This document shows, one piece after another, positions 6,358 to 9,947 of a stretch of DNA of 9,947 bases (the stretch's first letter is position 1; each line of letters starts with the position of its first letter). The notes under the pieces were generated by a model. That model saw nothing but the letters and a program-made list of their open reading frames with translations, did no database searches and had not been told where the DNA came from. This DNA comes from an uncultured Spirochaetales bacterium (GTDB lineage: Bacteria > Spirochaetota > Spirochaetia > Sphaerochaetales > Sphaerochaetaceae), in contig CALFMX010000185.1 of the NCBI GenBank assembly GCA_937902565.1, positions 1 through 9,947 of the forward strand, written 5' to 3'. The position numbers and the translations under genes were made by a program.

Positions 6358-6393
6358 GTCTACCAACATAAAAGATGGTTTGGCCGTTGTCAA
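6358..6393 (-). promoter_or_regulatory. Sigma-70-type promoter of the acidic-protein gene
   Basis: On the minus strand a perfect -35 box TTGACA (6388-6393) is followed after exactly 17 bases by TATGTT (6365-6370, four of six matches). Transcription should start near 6358, which leaves a leader of about 36 bases that carries the GAGGAG ribosome site. Confidence 0.75.
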
Positions 6394-6411
6394 TCGCCCA
6401 AGTTATCTGGA

Positions 6412-6435
6412 CAGTGGATATTGTCACTGATATCA
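6412..6435. promoter_or_regulatory. Overlapping inverted repeats just upstream of the pdxA-family gene
   Basis: CAGTG (6412-6416) and CACTG (6425-6429) form an inverted repeat around 8 bases. It overlaps a second repeat, GATAT (6417-6421) with ATATC (6430-6434), and the palindrome TGATATCA (6428-6435). These end 7 bases before the ATG. They could be an operator or a small leader hairpin. No convincing plus-strand promoter was found in the 121-base gap. Confidence 0.25.
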
Positions 6436-6442
6436 TGGGGGC

Positions 6443-7465
6443 ATGAATGCGCATCTACGCACATACCTCGCCATCCCCGGAGGGGACCCTGCAGGCATAG
6501 GCGGGGAAATCTTGCTCAAGGCGCTTGCCCATATCCCCCGTTCCAACGCCACTGGTTTCATTGTCGTCGCCGACCAAGCCATCCTTGAGCGGACAGCCAC
6601 CGACCTGAACCTCGACTTCGGCTTTGACCATATCGTCAGTGACCGAGCGGCACTGGAGCGAGCCATGGACGAGGGTGGTGCCACCATCCTGTACGCCTTG
6701 AGGATCGTCGATCCGGCTGCCTTTGTCTATGGGAGGATCAGCGGTGAGTGCGGGCGTGCGGCCTATGAGGCGATCAGGGTGGCCACCGCTCTGATCGAGG
6801 AGGGGTATGCCTACGCCATGGCGACCACCCCACTGCACAAGGAGGCCCTCAAGGCCGCTGGCATTTCTGAGATCGGACATACGGAAATCCTGCAGACACT
6901 GACCGGATCGCCCAAGGCGGTGACAATGTTCGACACCCACAGGCTCAAGATCTTCTTCCATAGCCGCCACCTCTCGCTGCGTGCTGCCTGTGATGCGGTT
7001 ACCGAGGAGAGCCTCCTGGAGACAATACTGGAGTGCGATCGCATCACCGCCTCCTCACCCGGTTTTGACCACCGCCTTCCGTTGGCCGTCGCCGCCCTCA
7101 ATCCCCATGGAGGGGATGGCGGGCTCTTCGGTGACGAGGAGCGCCTCTATATAACACCAGCGATCGAGCGGGCGAGGGAGCGGGGCGTGGATGTCGTCGG
7201 CCCCATAGGGGCGGACTCGGTCTTCTACCAGGCACGCTGTGGCATGTGGCGGGCGGTCATCTCCCTCTACCATGACCAGGGGCACATTGCCGCCAAGACC
7301 TACGACTTCAACCAGACGATTTCGGTTACCTGGGGACTGCCCTTTCTCAGAACCAGCGTGGACCATGGAACTGCCTTTGATATCGCCGGCAGGGGAGTTG
7401 CAAACGAGAGTGGGATGGTACGGGCCATCATGGCGGTACACGAGTATGTATCGGAGGATGTATGA
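6443..7465 (+). CDS. PdxA-family metal- and NAD-dependent 4-phospho-hydroxyacid dehydrogenase
   Basis: The product has 340 residues, full length for the family. PdxA oxidises 4-hydroxythreonine 4-phosphate in vitamin B6 synthesis; the related PdxA2 enzymes act on 4-phospho-D-threonate or D-erythronate in sugar-acid breakdown. Visible marks are GDPAGIG (14-20), TTPLHKEAL (128-136), GHTE with His146, three metal-ligand histidines at His176 (SRHLSL), His222 (LNPHGGDGG) and His277 (YHDQG), and LRTSVDHGTAFDIAG near the end. Two spots differ from textbook PdxA: GDPAGIGG where Pro is usual before Glu, and YHDQGHIAAK, which I associate more with PdxA2. No pdxJ or sugar-acid kinase is nearby to decide, so I give no symbol. 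The ATG at 6443 has only a weak G-rich ribosome site. The stop overlaps the next start as ATGA. Confidence 0.88.
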   Translation: MNAHLRTYLAIPGGDPAGIGGEILLKALAHIPRSNATGFIVVADQAILERTATDLNLDFGFDHIVSDRAALERAMDEGGATILYALRIVDPAAFVYGRISGECGRAAYEAIRVATALIEEGYAYAMATTPLHKEALKAAGISEIGHTEILQTLTGSPKAVTMFDTHRLKIFFHSRHLSLRAACDAVTEESLLETILECDRITASSPGFDHRLPLAVAALNPHGGDGGLFGDEERLYITPAIERARERGVDVVGPIGADSVFYQARCGMWRAVISLYHDQGHIAAKTYDFNQTISVTWGLPFLRTSVDHGTAFDIAGRGVANESGMVRAIMAVHEYVSEDV

Positions 7466-8658
7466 GACATATGAAATGGGCCATAGGCCTGCTGCTGACA
7501 GCCATACTTGCATCGTCGTGTGCCACCACGGTCCACGTACGACACCTGGTTCCCGCCGAGGTGAACCTCGCCGGACGGCGTGAGCTTGCCGTCTCCACGG
7601 CAACGTTGCCCGACTCCATACGTCGCCCGAGCCCCTGGATCGATGGCCTGCAGGAGACGAACTTCTCGCTCTACAGCGGGTGGGAGGGGGATATCCCGAC
7701 CACCGTCACGACCCTGGCAACGAACCACATCACAAAGGAGCTCTCCTCAACCGGCTACTTCACTGTCCTCGGCCCACGCCAAACCGATGGGTACATGGCG
7801 CAGATCTGCGGTGGCAAGGATGGGTGCTCCGGCCTCACTGCCTTGGGTGTCAGGGCCCTGATGGTCCTGGATATCCCCTATATGGAGGCGACCGAACAAG
7901 TCATCGGCCGTGACCACTATGAGCAAATGACAAAGGAGCTTGAGTTAGAAAACCCCGATAAGGGCAAACCACTACAGCCGGATACCATCAAGATCACCAA
8001 CACCTTCAACGAGCTCAAGGGACGTGACTACTATCTGGTGCAGAAGGCGACGCTGACACTGACCTATACCCTCTATGACACCGGTGATGGCACCGTCATT
8101 GCCAGCCGGACCTTCACCGACAGCAGTGAGCGCGAGACGAAGATCGGGACGCGCACCTACGGCGCTGACCTGAAGACGTACAGCGATGAACGTACGTACT
8201 ACTCCAACCTCGCCCCCTCCTTTGCCCCGCTCTTCGATTCGATTGTAGAGTCGATGGGTGAGAAGATTGCCCTCCAGCTCGCCCCGTCATGGAAGAGCTC
8301 GCGCGTCTCGCTCTTGGATGTAAAGCCGAAGAGCGAGAGCGTCAAGGAGGCCGAGAAGGCGGTCAAGCACGGAGAGTACCAGCAAGCCTACCTCATCTAT
8401 TATGGGCTGTGGCAGCAGCACTCGTTTGCCGCCGGCTACAACGCCGCCCTGCTGTTGGAGGGGATGGGCAAGCTTGATGAGGCGCTCGCCTTGATGGATG
8501 ATGTCTATCACCAGAGTGGATCGCAGCACTCCCATGCCGCACTGCTCAGGATCCAGGAGGCCAAGAGTCTCCATGACAAGGCCGAGCGGCAGATCACTGG
8601 CGAGATCGATGACGATGGGCAGGGCCTGCTGCTCACCCAATACATGGTGGCGGAGTAG
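7462..8658 (+). CDS. Large predicted lipoprotein with C-terminal TPR-like region
   Basis: The protein has 398 residues. The ATG at 7462 overlaps the previous stop and follows GGAGG by 4 bases; an ATG at 7471 is the alternative. A signal peptide ends in LASSC, with Cys20 as the probable lipid anchor. Residues about 25-285 look like a periplasmic alpha/beta domain beginning VRHLVPAEVNLAGRRELAV, which resembles the start of the DUF6340-type lipoproteins of Bacteroidetes; this is a memory-based comparison. It holds a Cys116/Cys122 pair (ICGGKDGC) that could form a disulfide. Residues about 293-375 are helical with TPR-like spacing (AEKAVKHGEYQQAYLIYYGL, then AAGYNAALLLEGMGKLDEAL). The family may carry out envelope assembly or protein binding, but no function is established. 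It sits between two cytosolic enzymes, 2 bases before cobO. Confidence 0.8.
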   Translation: MRHMKWAIGLLLTAILASSCATTVHVRHLVPAEVNLAGRRELAVSTATLPDSIRRPSPWIDGLQETNFSLYSGWEGDIPTTVTTLATNHITKELSSTGYFTVLGPRQTDGYMAQICGGKDGCSGLTALGVRALMVLDIPYMEATEQVIGRDHYEQMTKELELENPDKGKPLQPDTIKITNTFNELKGRDYYLVQKATLTLTYTLYDTGDGTVIASRTFTDSSERETKIGTRTYGADLKTYSDERTYYSNLAPSFAPLFDSIVESMGEKIALQLAPSWKSSRVSLLDVKPKSESVKEAEKAVKHGEYQQAYLIYYGLWQQHSFAAGYNAALLLEGMGKLDEALALMDDVYHQSGSQHSHAALLRIQEAKSLHDKAERQITGEIDDDGQGLLLTQYMVAE

Positions 8659-8660
8659 GC

Positions 8661-9191
8661 ATGGCACTGATCCTCATCTATACCGGGGACGGCAAGGGCA
8701 AGAGTTCGGCGGGCATCGGCCAGGTCGTGCGTGCCCTGGGCCACGGGGCCCGATGCAAGGTCGGCCAGTTCATCAAGCTTGATCCTGAACGCCTTGATAG
8801 CGGCGAATACCAGATCCTCAGGCGCCTCGGTGTCGAATGGAAGAACTGGGGCGCAGGCTTTTCATGGATCGGTGACAACGATGCAAAGAATAGGGAACTG
8901 GCAATCGAGGGGTGGGAGACGGTCAAGGGGTGGATTGAGGAACGATCCTGTGACCTGATTCTCCTTGATGAGTTCACCTACACCCTCACCCTCGGCTATC
9001 TGTCGACTGAATCAGTGGTCGGCTATCTTGAGAGCCACCGGAGGGAGGAGGGGTTTCCCCATCTGGTCATAACCGGACGCAATGCCCCTGAATCACTGGT
9101 GGAAATGGCCGATATGGTCAGTTCGATCGAGCTGGTGAAGCATCATTTGTACGATTCCAAGCAAAAAGCACAGCCGATGATTGAATTTTGA
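8661..9191 (+). CDS. cobO: Cob(I)yrinic acid a,c-diamide adenosyltransferase (CobA/CobO type)
   Basis: This cytosolic enzyme transfers the adenosyl group of ATP to cob(I)alamin or its precursors, making the coenzyme form of vitamin B12. It has 176 residues, close to the usual 175-200. The variant P-loop GDGKGKSS (9-16), the GAGFSWIGDND segment (64-74) that matches the family's G-GFTW motif, the LLDEFTY strand (101-107), ITGRNAPESLVEMADMV and the C-terminal VKH...KAQPMIEF all fit. The ATG at 8661 follows GGAG by 5 bases. No other cobalamin synthesis gene, transporter or B12 riboswitch lies in the window, so it may serve salvage rather than synthesis. No clear terminator follows it. Confidence 0.95.
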   Translation: MALILIYTGDGKGKSSAGIGQVVRALGHGARCKVGQFIKLDPERLDSGEYQILRRLGVEWKNWGAGFSWIGDNDAKNRELAIEGWETVKGWIEERSCDLILLDEFTYTLTLGYLSTESVVGYLESHRREEGFPHLVITGRNAPESLVEMADMVSSIELVKHHLYDSKQKAQPMIEF

Positions 9192-9224
9192 TGGCCTAAA
9201 ACGCAAGAGAGCTTACTTTCGGCT

Positions 9225-9252
9225 TTTACTTTTTCCAATTTACGGGTATAAT
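9225..9252 (+). promoter_or_regulatory. Sigma-70-type promoter of the PHP phosphatase gene
   Basis: A perfect -10 box TATAAT (9247-9252) is preceded at 16 bases by TTTACT (9225-9230, four of six -35 positions). The surrounding 9200-9255 stretch is A+T-rich. The predicted start near 9259 leaves a leader of about 12 bases that contains AGGAG (9261-9265). Confidence 0.72.
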
Positions 9253-9270
9253 TCCAACCAAGGAGCGTAG

Positions 9271-9903
9271 ATGGGCTTATTTGACCTTCACTGTCACCTG
9301 TTGCCAGCCATTGATGATGGGTATGTGACAACGGAGAAATTCGAGAAGATGATGGGAATCTACAGTGAGTGTGGATTTACTGCCGTCGCCTTCACCCCGC
9401 ACATCTACAACCCCTACGTGACGACCAGGGTCGAGGCGTTGCGCTCCACCTACGAGTGGGCAGAGGAGATTGCAGCCACGATGGGGATTACCACCTATCT
9501 TGGCAGTGAACTCTATGTCGGTGAGCAGGAGAGTCTCAAGACCCTCTCGATCGCCGATCGCTTTGCGCTCGTGGAGTTCGGCCTCTCGCTTCCTCCAGCT
9601 GGGCTCATCGCCCGACTCGAGGAGTTGCGTCAGATGGGCCTGGTACCGATCATCGCCCACGTCGAACGGTACCGCTGGCTCAGCGTGCAGGCACCATTGC
9701 TCAAAGAGATGAGAGCGCTTGGTTGCCTCTTGCAATGCAACGTGGAAGCAGTGGAGAATGGGGATGCACGCCCATATGTCGAGGCGGACCTGGTCGATCT
9801 CTTCGCCACCGACAACCACGGTGATGAGACATTGCCACTGCGCTTGGCGCAGGTGATCACCCGCTACCCGATAGTCGGGGAGCGGATGGCAGGACTTTTG
9901 TGA
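9271..9903 (+). CDS. CpsB/YwqE-like PHP-domain protein-tyrosine phosphatase
   Basis: This family is made of metal-dependent (often Mn2+) phosphatases that remove phosphate from tyrosine kinases controlling exopolysaccharide export. Visible PHP ligands are His7 and His9 (DLHCHLLPAIDDG), His44 (FTPHIYN), Glu80 (GSELYV), Glu102 (LVEFG), His130 (IIAHVERYRW), and Asp181 with His183 (ATDNHG), a complete set. At 210 residues it is shorter than the 240-255 typical of CpsB/YwqE; the gap lies mainly between the LLQCNVEAV strand and ATDNHG. The start follows AGGAG by 5 bases and its own promoter. No capsule or kinase gene is in the window, though one could follow. A PHP phosphoesterase with another substrate cannot be excluded. 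Confidence 0.85.
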   Translation: MGLFDLHCHLLPAIDDGYVTTEKFEKMMGIYSECGFTAVAFTPHIYNPYVTTRVEALRSTYEWAEEIAATMGITTYLGSELYVGEQESLKTLSIADRFALVEFGLSLPPAGLIARLEELRQMGLVPIIAHVERYRWLSVQAPLLKEMRALGCLLQCNVEAVENGDARPYVEADLVDLFATDNHGDETLPLRLAQVITRYPIVGERMAGLL

Positions 9904-9907
9904 ATCA

Positions 9908-9933
9908 ACCTCCCAATGGTGAGGTAAGGAGGT
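9908..9933 (+). promoter_or_regulatory. Possible leader hairpin that could mask the next gene's ribosome site
   Basis: ACCTCC (9908-9913) is exactly complementary to GGAGGT (9928-9933), which contains the ribosome site of the gene starting at 9939. The same ACCTC can instead pair with GAGGT (9921-9925), which leaves the site free. The two pairings exclude each other. There is no T-run, so it is not a standard terminator. Confidence 0.3.
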
Positions 9934-9938
9934 AGCTC

Positions 9939-9947
9939 ATGCTGCTT
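9939..9947 (+). CDS. Start of a further gene, cut by the window end
   Basis: An excellent ribosome site AAGGAGG (9926-9932) lies 6 bases before the ATG at 9939. Only three codons (Met-Leu-Leu) are present, so nothing can be said of its product. It follows the PHP gene by 35 bases and is probably in the same transcript. Confidence 0.6.

Noticed and set aside
9192..9240. Terminator after cobO
   Set aside because: The T-rich stretch near 9224-9236 has no convincing stem before it.

Overview
The window is a gene-dense, G+C-rich bacterial chromosome segment. It most resembles a spirochaete of the Sphaerochaeta group. Three things point that way: the nadD-yqeK-(envelope gene)-rsfS order, a TrpX-type (COG2984/4120/1101) ABC transporter of the kind known from spirochaetes, and a binding protein whose signal peptide ends in FAGGSSE. 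This assignment is inference, since there is no rRNA or other phylogenetic marker here. No mobile element, CRISPR array, tRNA or rRNA was seen, and no gene-free stretch exceeds about 185 bases.

Layout. (1) 1-1658, plus strand: a housekeeping cluster with the end of nadD (apparently frame-broken), yqeK, a small lipoprotein of unknown function, and rsfS. The genes overlap or sit a few bases apart and are probably one transcript. (2) 1655-5938, minus strand: an ABC importer operon read as binding protein, permease, ATPase, then a MATE efflux pump. It has a strong sigma-70-type promoter and a well-formed intrinsic terminator between the binding protein and the permease. The last gene converges on rsfS, and the two stop codons overlap. 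(3) 6001-6393, minus strand: a one-gene unit with its own promoter and terminator, encoding a 90-residue protein that is 54% Asp+Glu. (4) 6443-9191, plus strand: pdxA-family dehydrogenase, a large TPR-like lipoprotein, and a cobalamin adenosyltransferase, joined by a 4-base overlap and a 2-base gap. (5) 9225-9947, plus strand: a promoter, a CpsB/YwqE-like PHP phosphatase, and the first codons of another gene.

How the genes relate. NadD makes NAD precursor dinucleotide, YqeK-type enzymes hydrolyse Ap4A, and RsfS silences idle ribosomes, so the first cluster is a nucleotide and translation-stress set. The transporter operon imports a small ligand, probably an aromatic amino acid or similar compound, with more binding protein expected than membrane parts. 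The pdxA-lipoprotein-cobO group has no obvious common pathway. The least explained genes are the acidic protein and the two lipoproteins.

Limits. All family assignments come from reading motifs by eye. No similarity search, folding program or gene finder was run.
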